Shown: positions 25,779 to 35,170, counted from the first letter of the stretch. The stretch is 64,000 nt of DNA from Lachnoclostridium sp. UBA7215 (GCA_002490465.1 DKUB01000075.1:1-64000), one strand, 5' to 3'. The notes: generated by a model from the letters alone, not told the origin. Made by a program: numbers and translations.

Positions 25779-26336
25779 ATGAATGCAGAAATCATACGAA
25801 GTCGGCGAAAGAGCATTGAAATCCAGATATGTCCGGACGGACATATCCGGGTTCGGGCACCCTATTTTGTGACAAATGCAGAAATTGCAGGTTTTATTAG
25901 GGAGAAAGCGGGCTGGATTGAAAAACATAAAAAAATAATAGAAGAGAGGCAGAGAGAGCAGGCTGTACATACACAGCGTCTTACCGTGCAGGATATTAAG
26001 GAACTGGCGGCACAGGCAAAAAAAGTAATTCCTGATAAAGTACGTCATTACGCAGATATAATCGGAGTGGATTACGGGCGGATTACCATTCGCAATCAGA
26101 AAACCAGATGGGGAAGCTGCAGCGGAAAGGGAAATCTCAATTTTAACTGCCTGCTCATGCTGACGCCGGAAGATGTTCAGGATTATGTGGTGATTCATGA
26201 ATTGTGTCATAGAAAAGAGATGAATCATTCTCCAAAATTTTGGGCAGAGGTTGCAAAAATCATGCCGGATTATAAAAGGAAGAGAAAGTGGCTGAAAGAA
26301 AACAGCGGAGAGATTATGCAGAGAATGACAGGATAA
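25779..26336 (+). CDS. YgjP-like metal-dependent peptidase (DUF45 family)
   Basis: The 185-residue protein ends with the metallopeptidase signature: TRWGSCSGKGNLNFN followed by YVVIHELCHRKEMNHSPKFW, where the HELCH histidines and a later residue bind zinc. The N-terminal part (RRKSIEIQICPDGHIRVRAP) is the beta-rich region usual in the family. The biological substrate of these WGSC-type proteases is not established. An AAGGAG site precedes the ATG. Confidence 0.92.
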   Translation: MNAEIIRSRRKSIEIQICPDGHIRVRAPYFVTNAEIAGFIREKAGWIEKHKKIIEERQREQAVHTQRLTVQDIKELAAQAKKVIPDKVRHYADIIGVDYGRITIRNQKTRWGSCSGKGNLNFNCLLMLTPEDVQDYVVIHELCHRKEMNHSPKFWAEVAKIMPDYKRKRKWLKENSGEIMQRMTG

Positions 26337-26383
26337 GGCGGGCAGAATCAATTCAGGACGAAGGAAGAAAAGAGGCGTAATAA

Positions 26384-27778
26384 ATGAACGATATGGAGAA
26401 AGAACAGGAGAAAGATAATCCGTTGGGAATTGAGAAAATCTCAGTTTTGTTGAGAAAATTTGCAGTTCCCAGCATCGTTGCCATGCTGGTGAGTTCACTG
26501 TATAACATTGTGGACCAGGTCTTTATAGGTCAGGGAGTTGGTTATCTTGGGAACGCAGCGACAAATGTTGCATTTCCGTTGACAACAATTTGTATGGCGA
26601 TTGCCCTGCTTTTTGGTATTGGCGGGGCCGCAAATTTTTCTCTTTCCCTCGGACGTGGAGATAGGGAAGATGCGGCCAGGACGGTCAGCAATGTTTTGTA
26701 TATGGTAATCCTGTTCGGAGTGCTATATGCTGTTTTTATTGAATGCTTTCTGACACCTCTGCTGAATGCTTTTGGTGCTACCGATAATGTCTTCCCGTTT
26801 GCCGTAAAATATGCGAGAATCACGGCGATTGGAATTCCTTTTCTGATATTTACCAATGCCATAAGTGCTTTAATCAGGGCGGATGGCAGTCCGAAATATT
26901 CCATGATGTGCATGGTGACAGGGGCAGTGCTCAATACAATTTTGGATCCTCTTTTTATTTTTGGATTCGAGATGGGGATTGAGGGTGCTGCATGGGCGAC
27001 CACCATTTCGCAAATAGTGTCTTTTTTATGTGCCTTTTGTTACTTGCGGCGTTTTCAGAGTGTCAAATTAAAAAAAGAGCATTTTCAGCTTCAGATCGGC
27101 AGATGTGTTCAGATTGCATCATTAGGTTTAAGCAATAGCCTGACACAGTTGAGTATTACACTGATTCAGATTGTAATGAATCATTCCCTGACTTATTATG
27201 GGATGCGTTCTGTTTACGGAGAAGATATCCCCCTTTCGGCTGCCGGTATTGTTATGAAAGTGAATTCTATCTTAATCGCTGTATTTGTCGGGCTGAGCCA
27301 GGGTTCCCAGCCGATTCTCGGGTACAATTACGGTGCGGCGCAGTATGGGCGGGTAAAGGCAGTGTATCAACTAGCTGTTAAATGCTCCTTTGTTGTATCA
27401 ACGGTTGGTTTTATTCTGTTTCAGTTTTTCCCTAAATATATTATAGCCCTTTTCGGCTCTGCGGATAACGAGTTATATATTGAATTTGCAGTAAAGTTTA
27501 TGAGGATATTTTTATTTATGATAATCATCAATGGAGTACAGCTGATCTCCTCTAATTTCTTTTCTGCCATTGGAATGCCATTTAAGGGAATCCTTCTCTC
27601 CCTTTCCCGGCAGGTGATTTTCCTGATTCCGCTTATGCTCATTCTGCCTGTTTTCTGGGGGATAGACGGAGTGATGTTTGCCGCGCCGGTGGCGGATACG
27701 ATTGCATTTGTATTCAGCATTGTTCTGGTTAAGAGGGAGTTTGGCAAAATGACTTTGAAGCAATCGGAGTTAACTTAA
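26384..27778 (+). CDS. MATE family efflux transporter
   Basis: This 464-residue membrane protein has twelve predicted helices in two related halves, with the MATE-type opening (LLRKFAVPSIVAMLVSSLYNIVDQVFIGQGVG) and the second-half equivalent (LGLSNSLTQLSITLIQIVMNHSL). Family members use Na+ or H+ gradients to export cationic drugs and metabolites. Its last 9 bases overlap the convergent YyaL-type gene. An AGAGGCG element lies ahead of the ATG. Confidence 0.94.
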   Translation: MNDMEKEQEKDNPLGIEKISVLLRKFAVPSIVAMLVSSLYNIVDQVFIGQGVGYLGNAATNVAFPLTTICMAIALLFGIGGAANFSLSLGRGDREDAARTVSNVLYMVILFGVLYAVFIECFLTPLLNAFGATDNVFPFAVKYARITAIGIPFLIFTNAISALIRADGSPKYSMMCMVTGAVLNTILDPLFIFGFEMGIEGAAWATTISQIVSFLCAFCYLRRFQSVKLKKEHFQLQIGRCVQIASLGLSNSLTQLSITLIQIVMNHSLTYYGMRSVYGEDIPLSAAGIVMKVNSILIAVFVGLSQGSQPILGYNYGAAQYGRVKAVYQLAVKCSFVVSTVGFILFQFFPKYIIALFGSADNELYIEFAVKFMRIFLFMIIINGVQLISSNFFSAIGMPFKGILLSLSRQVIFLIPLMLILPVFWGIDGVMFAAPVADTIAFVFSIVLVKREFGKMTLKQSELT

Positions 27779-29713
27779 GGGGTCATACGAATTTGTCGGT
27801 GCCAAACAGGTGTGGTTTTTGCATATATAAAATGTTGTGCGGCCATTGATTAACGGATACTCTTTGTCTTTTAAAACGGTGGTTATATTGGCGAGCAGTG
27901 GCAGCTGTTTTCTTATTTTGTCTAAATCCGAAACATTTTCCAGGGCAGCAACAATATGCGCGGGGGGATTGTCGTACAGCATCTTTGCGAGCAGAAACAT
28001 ACTGTGTCCTGTCAAAGATTCCTGTATCTCGGCAGACATAAAAGCATTCTGTTTTTGTGCAAGGAAATGGTACTCCTCTTTTTCAGTCAGCTGGTATAAT
28101 CGTATCAGATTATAAGCCATTACCGAGTTTCCACTTGGGACTGCTCCGTCATAGATTTCTTTCGGGTTTATTATGAGTTCACTGTTGTCGGACTGCGATA
28201 GGAAAAAACCTCCGTTTTCCTTATCGGCAAATCGTTTTACCGCTTCCATGCAGAAGACTTCTGCTTTTTCAAGGTATTCTTTGTTTAAGGTGGAATGATA
28301 CAGTTCCATTAAGGCTGTGACATAAAAAGCGTAATCGTCTAAAAAGCCGTTATTGGAATGTTTTCCTTCGCGCCAGCTTGTGTAAAGGGACAAATCCCTG
28401 TTTAAATTCTTTTCAATGAATCGTTGTGCATTTATCGCCGTCTGAAGATAGTTATTGTTGTGTGAAACCCTGTATAGTATTGATAGCGCTGCAATCATCA
28501 TGGAATTCCAGGATGTCAGAATTTTATCGTCAAGATGCAGTTTTGTACGCTTTTTCCGATAGTTGTACAGTGTCTGTAATTCAGCGCAAAAATCCGGGTG
28601 CCAATCATTGCTTTTCAGGAGGTTCGGAATATTAACACCCTCAAAATTACCATCTGCCGTTATATCAAATTTTTCTGCAAACGGTTTCCCTTTTTCTTCG
28701 CCTAAAACACGAAGGACTTCTGATAATGTGAAAGTATAAAATTTTCCCTCTATTCCCTCACTGTCAGCATCTTGCGCGCTGTAAAATCCGCCGTCCGGAG
28801 AAGTCATTTCACGAATGATATAATCTGCTGTTTTTTCAGCGGTATCGAGATATAACGTGTTTTTTGTTCTCCAAAATGCTGTTGCATAGGCAATAATCAG
28901 CAGGGCGTTGTCATATAGCATTTTTTCAAAATGGGGGGCAAGAAAATATTGGTCTGTGGAATATCTTGCAAAGCCGCCGCCAATATGGTCAAAGATGCCG
29001 CCCTTACGCATTTGCGTGAGGGTTTTTTCCACCATTCTTAAAATATCCGCATTGTTATGGGGCAATGCATACAGAGTCAGAAATAATAAGCTATGCGGCA
29101 TAGGGAATTTCGGAGCAGAACCGAATCCTCCGTTTATGTTGTCAAAGCTGTCGCAAAACATCTGCACGGCTCTGTCGCAAAGATTCTTATCGCCTATAAC
29201 ATTATGGCCGGATTCCGCTTGTTTCAGATGTGAAATTACCTGATTGGCAGAGCGGAGAAGTTCCTGGCGGTTATTGTCCCATTGCTTTATCACAATATCC
29301 AGTAACTCTGTAAATCCCGGAATACCATATCGTGCCCGTACAGGGAAATAGGTACCTGCAAAAAACGGTTTTTTATCCCAGGTCATAAAAATACTCATGG
29401 GCCAGCCGCCGCTGCCGGTAAATGCCTGGCACACGGACATATATACACTGTCAATGTCAGGACGCTCCTCGCGGTCAACTTTTATGGAAATAAAATGTTC
29501 GTTGAGAATTTTGGCTGTATCTCTGTTCTCAAAGCTCTCATTTGCCATGACATGGCACCAGTGACAGGTGCTGTAGCCGATGCTCAGGAAAATCGGCTTA
29601 TCCTCAATCTTTGCTTTTTCAAATGCCTCATCACACCACGGGTACCATTCCACCGGATTTTCTGCGTGCTGCAACAGATAGGGACTTGTTGTGTTTTTCA
29701 GATAATTGCTCAT
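27770..29713 (-). CDS. YyaL-type thioredoxin-domain protein (DUF255, spermatogenesis-associated 20-like)
   Basis: The 647-residue protein starts with the hallmark NTTSPYLLQHAENPVEWYPW and a thioredoxin-like domain containing STCHWCHVM (about residue 50). A six-hairpin (alpha/alpha)6-barrel like that of glycan epimerases follows (GGFGSAPKFPMP, GGFARYSTD). Its exact activity is unknown. The length is slightly below the usual 670-690 residues, and the C-terminus ends near the conserved ANITTVLKDK...TFYICKNHTC segment, so it appears complete. GGAGA precedes the ATG. Confidence 0.92.
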   Translation of the reverse strand: MSNYLKNTTSPYLLQHAENPVEWYPWCDEAFEKAKIEDKPIFLSIGYSTCHWCHVMANESFENRDTAKILNEHFISIKVDREERPDIDSVYMSVCQAFTGSGGWPMSIFMTWDKKPFFAGTYFPVRARYGIPGFTELLDIVIKQWDNNRQELLRSANQVISHLKQAESGHNVIGDKNLCDRAVQMFCDSFDNINGGFGSAPKFPMPHSLLFLTLYALPHNNADILRMVEKTLTQMRKGGIFDHIGGGFARYSTDQYFLAPHFEKMLYDNALLIIAYATAFWRTKNTLYLDTAEKTADYIIREMTSPDGGFYSAQDADSEGIEGKFYTFTLSEVLRVLGEEKGKPFAEKFDITADGNFEGVNIPNLLKSNDWHPDFCAELQTLYNYRKKRTKLHLDDKILTSWNSMMIAALSILYRVSHNNNYLQTAINAQRFIEKNLNRDLSLYTSWREGKHSNNGFLDDYAFYVTALMELYHSTLNKEYLEKAEVFCMEAVKRFADKENGGFFLSQSDNSELIINPKEIYDGAVPSGNSVMAYNLIRLYQLTEKEEYHFLAQKQNAFMSAEIQESLTGHSMFLLAKMLYDNPPAHIVAALENVSDLDKIRKQLPLLANITTVLKDKEYPLINGRTTFYICKNHTCLAPTNSYDPLS

Positions 29714-29784
29714 TGTGTTCTCCTTTTAAAAATAGTATACTTATTCTGTTTCATATTATACAGCAGGAAAAAGGGAGGTTTTCA

Positions 29785-30282
29785 ATGGAAAAAACAGGCT
29801 GGGTTATGCCAACCCACATTGTTGCGGGAGCAGGCATTGTATTAAATGAGAAGGATGAGGTTCTTCTGGTAAAAACATATGATTTGAACTGGGTATTTCC
29901 CGGAGGGCAGGTAGAAGAGGGAGAGAATGTAATAGATGCTGTCAAAAGAGAAATAATGGAAGAGGCAGGCGTGGATGTGGAGGTGGGAGAACTGTTTTGC
30001 ATTTCTTCCAATACGAAAAAATATCCCGGTCACAGTGGAGTAAAAGAAATACCAACCAAAGTTATGCTGGATTTTATATGCAGGGCAAAGTCGGGGATAC
30101 CGAGGCCGTCGGATGAAAACTCAGAGTCAAAATATGTTCCGAAAGATAAAGTTTTGGAACTTATCAAAGCTCCTGCAGTCAGAGAGCGGTATAAGTCATA
30201 TTTAGAATATTCCGGTCGTCCAATTTATATGGAATATATAACAAAACCATCGTTTGAATGTAAACTGAAACGATTCATTTAG
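29785..30282 (+). CDS. Nudix hydrolase
   Basis: The 165-residue protein contains a perfect Nudix box starting GGQVEEGENVIDAVKREI and closing MEEAGVDV (about residues 48-72), so it should hydrolyse a nucleoside diphosphate linked to another group. The substrate is not evident. The start is the ATG 8 bases after GGGAGG; longer readings upstream enter the divergent promoter region. A terminator follows. Confidence 0.93.
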   Translation: MEKTGWVMPTHIVAGAGIVLNEKDEVLLVKTYDLNWVFPGGQVEEGENVIDAVKREIMEEAGVDVEVGELFCISSNTKKYPGHSGVKEIPTKVMLDFICRAKSGIPRPSDENSESKYVPKDKVLELIKAPAVRERYKSYLEYSGRPIYMEYITKPSFECKLKRFI

Positions 30283-30291
30283 ATATTACTT

Positions 30292-30323
30292 GTGCACGAT
30301 TTTTTACCAGTCGTGCACTTTTT
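30292..30323 (+). terminator. intrinsic terminator after the Nudix gene
   Basis: GTGCACGA (30292-30299) and TCGTGCAC (30311-30318) form a perfect stem with an 11-base loop followed by five Ts, 9 bases after the stop codon. Confidence 0.9.
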
Positions 30324-30348
30324 GATTACAATCAGCTGGCTTATAATA

Positions 30349-30401
30349 TATAACAGTATAAAACAGTTGACAACAGTTACATAGTGTTATATACTGTTAT
30401 A
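30349..30401 (+). promoter_or_regulatory. promoter with helically phased AACAGT repeats and flanking 12-bp inverted arms
   Basis: TTGACA (30367-30372), 17 bases and TATACT (30390-30395) form a near-consensus promoter for the GntR-ABC cassette. AACAGT occurs at 30352, 30362 and 30372, exactly 10 bases apart, with the inverse ACTGTT at 30393. TATAACAGTATA (30349-30360) is matched in inverse by TATACTGTTATA (30390-30401), the latter covering the -10. This is a strong candidate operator for the GntR protein encoded next; the binding itself is inferred. Confidence 0.75.
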
Positions 30402-30435
30402 TGTAAAGCACAGGAAAAGGAGCGCACCTTAACAT

Positions 30436-30807
30436 ATGCATATAATAATAAACAATACTTCAATGGTACCAATTTATGAGCAGATCATGGATCAGATTAA
30501 GGCAGGGATTATGCGGGGTGAACTGACAGAGGATACGATGCTTCCCTCCGTGAGAGGACTGTCGAAAGAACTGAAAATCAGTGCTCTTACGGTAAAAAAG
30601 GCCTATGATAATCTGGAACAGGAGGGCTTTACCGTCACTGTTCATGGCAAGGGAACCTTTGTGGCAGCAGCCAATCAGGAACGAGTGAAGGAAGAATGCC
30701 GGAAAGAAGTCGAGAGGGATTTGGAACAGGCAATTGCAAAAGGCAGGCGCGGCGGCATGACAGAGCAGGAACTGCGCAGTTTATTTGAAATTCTTATTGA
30801 CGAGTAA
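30436..30807 (+). CDS. GntR family transcriptional regulator, YtrA-type
   Basis: The 123-residue regulator has the GntR winged helix (PIYEQIMDQIKAGIMRG, then LPSVRGLSKELKISALTVKKAYDNLEQEGF) and a short helical tail (EECRKEVERDLEQAIAKGRRGG), as in YtrA-like repressors of ABC transporter operons. It opens the second such cassette in this window and presumably represses it through the repeats upstream. The ATG follows AAAAGGAGCG. It is clearly related to, but not a recent copy of, the regulator at 2364-2735. Confidence 0.92.
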   Translation: MHIIINNTSMVPIYEQIMDQIKAGIMRGELTEDTMLPSVRGLSKELKISALTVKKAYDNLEQEGFTVTVHGKGTFVAAANQERVKEECRKEVERDLEQAIAKGRRGGMTEQELRSLFEILIDE

Positions 30808-30844
30808 AATGACATAGAAAACATGTGTAGAAAGGAAGCGTAAT

Positions 30845-31696
30845 ATGCTGAAAATAAGTAATATAAAGAAAAGTTATGGGGACTTTATGCTGAACTGTTC
30901 CATGGAAGTCAAACCGGGGTATGTAACCGGCCTGGTTGGACCGAATGGCGCTGGAAAAACTACTGTTTTTAAAGCAGTACTTGATCTGATTCGTCCTGAT
31001 GGCGGAAAGACAGAAGTGTTCGGCAAGGGTGTAAAGGAGCTGAGAGAGCGGGATAAACAGCGGTTTGGGGTAGTATTATCGGATTCCGGCTTCAGTGATT
31101 ATCTTTCCATTCATGACATCACCTGTATTCTGAAAAATATGTATGAGAGATATGATGAGGATGCCTTTCTGGCTGGATGTAAAAAATTCGGTCTGCCGAC
31201 GGATAAGAGACTCATGGATTTTTCCACAGGTATGAAAGCAAAATTAAAGCTCCTTGTAGCGCTCAGCCATCAGGCGGAACTATTGATACTGGATGAGCCG
31301 ACAGTCGGCCTGGATGTTATGGCCAGAGATGAAATGCTCGGGCTTCTGCGGAGTTATATGGAAGAGGATGAGAACCGTTCGATACTGATAAGCTCTCATA
31401 TATCTTCGGATTTAGAAGGGCTTTGTGACGATTTATATGTCATACGTGAGGGCAGTATTGTTTTTCATGAGGAAACTGATACGTTGTTGGACAGCTACGC
31501 CCTGCTGAAATTGAGCCGGGAGCAGTTCGATTCTCTGGATAAAGAATATGTTTTAAAATATAAAAAGGAAACTTATGGATATTATTGTCTCACTGACCAA
31601 AAACAATTCTATATGGAAAATTATCCGGAGATAGTAATTGAAAAGGGGAATATTGATGATTTGATTGTACTGATGATTGGAGGGACGGATTTATGA
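30845..31696 (+). CDS. ABC transporter ATP-binding protein
   Basis: The 283-residue ATPase has Walker A (GLVGPNGAGKTT, about residue 30), a signature variant (FSTGMKAKLKLLVAL), Walker B (LLILDEPTVGLD, about residue 147) and the H-loop (ISSHIS). A C-terminal extension of about 70 residues follows the ATPase core, common in exporters of the BcrA/YtrB group. It lies between the GntR gene and the permease, which it overlaps by 4 bases. Confidence 0.92.
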   Translation: MLKISNIKKSYGDFMLNCSMEVKPGYVTGLVGPNGAGKTTVFKAVLDLIRPDGGKTEVFGKGVKELRERDKQRFGVVLSDSGFSDYLSIHDITCILKNMYERYDEDAFLAGCKKFGLPTDKRLMDFSTGMKAKLKLLVALSHQAELLILDEPTVGLDVMARDEMLGLLRSYMEEDENRSILISSHISSDLEGLCDDLYVIREGSIVFHEETDTLLDSYALLKLSREQFDSLDKEYVLKYKKETYGYYCLTDQKQFYMENYPEIVIEKGNIDDLIVLMIGGTDL

Positions 31697-32346
31697 GAGG
31701 AATGTTAGTAAAAGATATGCGGCTGATGATGCGGCAAAAGTTATTTTTTGTACTTTTATTGTTTCTTGCTGTGATGCTTAGTTTTAGTTCGGATGGAATG
31801 TTTGTTATAAGCTATTTGACGGTAATCAGTACATTCTTTGTTATCAGTACCATAAGTTATGATGAACATGCGAATGGATTTGCATTTTTAATGACACTTC
31901 CGGTTATGCGAAAAACATATGTCAGGGAAAAGTATATATTTGGTCTGCTGCTTGGCATCAGCGGCTGGGGAGTTGGTGTGTTAATTTCTCTCGCATATAT
32001 GATTTTGCACGGTGATACTTTTTTCCTTTACAAGTTTTTTCCACAGGCATTTATTCTGGTACCGGTTGATATTCTTATTTCGGCAATTATGATACCGTTT
32101 CAGTTTAAGTTTGGAGTGGAGAAAGGAAGAATTGCTATTCTCATTTTTTTGGGCATTATTTTTTCCATTGGATTTTTTCTGAGTGGATATTTTCAGGGGA
32201 TGGCAGCCGGTATTATGGAACATTTAAATTTTCTGGTGACATTAAACGTTGGGATAACGCTATTGCTGGCTTTCCTTGTCTCGATTGCGGTGGCATGTAT
32301 TTCCTGTGTCATAAGCTGCCATATAATGTGTAAAAAAGAATTTTAA
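31693..32346 (+). CDS. ABC-2 type transporter permease
   Basis: The 217-residue membrane protein has about six transmembrane helices (LFFVLLLFLAVMLSF, YLTVISTFFVIST and four more) and the N-terminal MRGMLVKDMRLMM element typical of ABC-2 permeases. FAFLMTLPVMRKTYVREKY is a characteristic loop of this family in Firmicutes. With the preceding ATPase it forms an exporter of unknown substrate. Confidence 0.88.
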   Translation: MRGMLVKDMRLMMRQKLFFVLLLFLAVMLSFSSDGMFVISYLTVISTFFVISTISYDEHANGFAFLMTLPVMRKTYVREKYIFGLLLGISGWGVGVLISLAYMILHGDTFFLYKFFPQAFILVPVDILISAIMIPFQFKFGVEKGRIAILIFLGIIFSIGFFLSGYFQGMAAGIMEHLNFLVTLNVGITLLLAFLVSIAVACISCVISCHIMCKKEF

Positions 32347-32420
32347 TCTTCTGTTGCCATTTGTTTCGCTGCATATTATAATTTTTTATGAAGTTAATGA
32401 AAAAACAGGGGGGTGACGTT

Positions 32421-32828
32421 GTGCTCAGTGAAGAAAAAATAAAAAAGATGATTCGACTTTCGGATTATGAGAATGGGCTTGGCAGCAAGGATTTGAGGCG
32501 TACCCGTTTTATAAAAACAGATTATGTGAGGTTACAGGTTATAAAAGCGGTAATCAGCGTTATTATGGCTGGATGTTTGACAGCATTTTTATTTGTTATA
32601 TATCATATTAATGAAATATTATATCAGCCGACGTTATTTCCCTGGAAAACGTATTTTCTGGCAGGGGGAATTATCTGGATTGTTTTACTTGTATTAGGAT
32701 GTATCTATACCTGTATACGTGCGTCCCGGCTCTATGCGGAGTCGGAAGAGCGGGTCAAAGAATACGATGCAACATTACATGATTTATTAGAGTTATATGA
32801 GGAAGAAGAGCAGGAAGCCCGAATGTAA
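32421..32828 (+). CDS. hypothetical membrane protein with two helices, end of the ABC cassette
   Basis: The 135-residue protein has a charged N-terminus, two transmembrane helices (about 45-68 and 82-105) and an acidic helical C-terminus (EYDATLHDLLELYEEEEQEARM). The GTG start was preferred because GGGGGGTGA lies 6 bases ahead; an ATG at 32388 has no ribosome binding site. It may be an accessory subunit or an unrelated co-transcribed gene. I recognise no family. Confidence 0.6.
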   Translation: MLSEEKIKKMIRLSDYENGLGSKDLRRTRFIKTDYVRLQVIKAVISVIMAGCLTAFLFVIYHINEILYQPTLFPWKTYFLAGGIIWIVLLVLGCIYTCIRASRLYAESEERVKEYDATLHDLLELYEEEEQEARM

Positions 32829-33021
32829 AACGAGCGGAAAGCTGAAATGCCTGCCCAGGACCTCAGTTTTACTTCAAATGCTGTGTTCTGATGCAAATTA
32901 TACCTTAAAAAGTGCAATTTATTCCTTAAAGCTATTCAAATGGCTGTTTATTTGCTATAATAATATTGCCATGCCTTTTGCCCCTGGCACTAAAATACTA
33001 CAGAAACGGAGAGACAGTTAC

Positions 33022-35022
33022 ATGAGAAAAACAATTAAGGGAAAATTGACAATAAATGTCATTTGTATTGTGGCGGTAAGTATTATTTTAACTACAATTG
33101 GAATAAGCATTGTGGCAGGAAAAAATCTAATTCAGAATCAGATAGATGCCTTGCAGCTGAATGCTGACAAATATGCAAGGGAAATTAATACGTGGATAGA
33201 AAATGAAAAAATGCTGGCAGACGGGGCAGCAAACAGTATTGAGGCGGCTGGTGATACAGGGGATGAGTTTATCCAGTCGGTCATGGATACATATGCGCAG
33301 GGCAGGGAGGAGCTGCTCAATCTTTATTGCGGGACGAAGGACAGTAAGTTTATTCAGTCCAACAGAGAGGCAGAAATACCGGACGGATATGACCCGGTAC
33401 AACGGGGATGGTATCAGCAGGCGGCTGAGAAAAAGTCAACGATTGTGACAGATCCGTATTGGGATGTGTTGACAAATCAGATGTGTACAACAATTGCATC
33501 ACCGGTGTATTTGGAAGATGAACTTGTAGCAGTAATAGGCTTGGATGTGACGCTGGGAACAGTGACAGATTTGACGGGAAGCATTAATTTTGCAGAGGGA
33601 GTTTACGGTTTTCTGGCAGACAGCAGCGGACATTATGTTGCACATAAAAATAAAGAATTTGAGCCTACGGCGGAATCTGCTGTACTTGTTACAGATATTA
33701 TGCCGGGTTTAAAGGAACTGATGGCCGGGGAAACCGATCGTGTGGAGAAACTTTCAGATTATGATGGAAGCCGGTGTTACTTTGCAGCTTCTGTGATAGA
33801 AGGAAGTGATTGGAAGCTGGGAGTGGTAGTGCCAACTTCTAATGTTATTGGTTCCCTTACTGTTATGGTGGTAGTGGCATTGATTATTGCCCTGGTAATT
33901 ATTGCCCTTGTCACAGTGTTTATGACGGGGCTGATTGGCAGAATGCTTGCACCGGTACAGATGTTAAAGCAATTTGCGTCCGGTGATTTTTCAGAAAACA
34001 GTGTGATTGAGAAAGCGATTCCAGAGGAATATAAAGATGAGACAGAGCAGATACAGACGGCGACAACGGAAGTAAAACAGCAGATACGCAGTATTATTTT
34101 GAATACTAAAGATGAGGCGGAAAGTATTGGTACAATTGCGGAAGGAACATCTGCTGAGATGACAATCCTTGCGAAAGGGATTTCGGATATTTTATCTTCT
34201 GTTGTCCAGGTGATGGAGCAGGCAGCGGAGGCCAGAGAGCTGACTGTGAATATGGAACAGACGGGCCGGGATTTGGGAGTATTAATAGAGGATGTCGCCA
34301 AAAAGGCCGGAGAGGCGGCAGAGCAGTCTGGTGATATCATGAGCCGGGCAGGAGAGCAGCATGAGAATTCAGAAAAATCAAGAAGAGAAGCGCTTTCTTT
34401 GTACCAGGAGACAAAGGAGGAATTGGAACGGGCTATTGCAGACAGCCAGAGGGTGAAAGATATTAATGCGTTGACAGAAGAAATTTTGTCCATTAGTTCA
34501 CAGACGAATCTCCTGGCGCTTAATGCTTCTATAGAGGCTGCAAGGGCTGGTGAGGCAGGGAAAGGTTTTGCTGTTGTAGCTGATGAAATTCGTGAGCTCG
34601 CGGATAATTCCAGAGAGGCGGTTGACAAAATTCGACAGGTTACGGATGGAGTTGTACAAAATGTTTCCTATTTATCTGCAAATTCCGAGAAGCTGTTGGA
34701 GTTTATGAATGGAAAAGTTATGGAGGATTATAATGCCATGACGGGACTTGCCGGGATGTACAGGCAGGATGCAGAATTTTACAGTGGTATATCAACGGAT
34801 TTGGGTGTGGCATCCAAACAGATGAATGCCAGCATGGAGGGGATTAACGGTACGATATGTTCGATTGCCTCCCTTGTGGGAGAAATTGTGCAGTATATTC
34901 AGGGAGTGGAACAATCAGCACAGAGCTCAGATAAAAATTCTAATGCAGTTCTGAAAAAGATGGAGGAGCTGGGCCAATTGAGTGAGCAATTGAACCAGAC
35001 AGTAGCATCGTTTAAAGTGTGA
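33022..35022 (+). CDS. methyl-accepting chemotaxis protein with extracellular Cache domain
   Basis: The 666-residue chemoreceptor has a first transmembrane helix at about 10-32, an extracellular dCache-type sensor (about 35-270, including RGWYQQAAEKKSTIVTDPYWD), a second transmembrane helix (about 275-305), a HAMP-like linker and a long cytoplasmic coiled coil. The signalling tip EILSISSQTNLLALNASIEA is near residue 492. dCache domains bind small metabolites such as amino acids. It would signal to CheA/CheW, which are not in this window. The ATG was chosen behind ACGGAGAG; a longer frame upstream crosses a TATAAT box. Confidence 0.93.
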   Translation: MRKTIKGKLTINVICIVAVSIILTTIGISIVAGKNLIQNQIDALQLNADKYAREINTWIENEKMLADGAANSIEAAGDTGDEFIQSVMDTYAQGREELLNLYCGTKDSKFIQSNREAEIPDGYDPVQRGWYQQAAEKKSTIVTDPYWDVLTNQMCTTIASPVYLEDELVAVIGLDVTLGTVTDLTGSINFAEGVYGFLADSSGHYVAHKNKEFEPTAESAVLVTDIMPGLKELMAGETDRVEKLSDYDGSRCYFAASVIEGSDWKLGVVVPTSNVIGSLTVMVVVALIIALVIIALVTVFMTGLIGRMLAPVQMLKQFASGDFSENSVIEKAIPEEYKDETEQIQTATTEVKQQIRSIILNTKDEAESIGTIAEGTSAEMTILAKGISDILSSVVQVMEQAAEARELTVNMEQTGRDLGVLIEDVAKKAGEAAEQSGDIMSRAGEQHENSEKSRREALSLYQETKEELERAIADSQRVKDINALTEEILSISSQTNLLALNASIEAARAGEAGKGFAVVADEIRELADNSREAVDKIRQVTDGVVQNVSYLSANSEKLLEFMNGKVMEDYNAMTGLAGMYRQDAEFYSGISTDLGVASKQMNASMEGINGTICSIASLVGEIVQYIQGVEQSAQSSDKNSNAVLKKMEELGQLSEQLNQTVASFKV

Positions 35023-35053
35023 AAAAATATTTGTGCATTTTTTAAAATAGCCG

Positions 35054-35170
35054 TTGACTTTAATATATTATATAATTTATAATGTATTCAGGTTGTGACA
35101 AGGTTATTGGCACTTGACCTTATGTTAATAAATGGGGCCTTGATTTCATATATGCAATCAAGGCCTTTTT
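35054..35170 (+). ncRNA. promoter and strong terminator with no ORF between; small RNA or leader
   Basis: TTGACT (35054-35059), 18 bases and TATAAT (35078-35083) form a promoter. About 46 bases past the expected start, GGCCTTGATT (35136-35145) pairs perfectly with AATCAAGGCC (35156-35165) and is followed by five Ts. An earlier weak stem AAGGT/ACCTT lies between them. The result would be an RNA of about 80 nt ending 55 bases before the cdaA operon. It may be an independent RNA, an attenuator for that operon, or only a terminator for the chemoreceptor gene beside an unrelated promoter-like AT-rich stretch. Confidence 0.45.

Noticed and set aside
33777..34628. 283-codon minus-strand frame within the chemoreceptor gene
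   Set aside because: Ser/Ala/Ile-rich antisense shadow of the coiled-coil signalling domain, no start signal.
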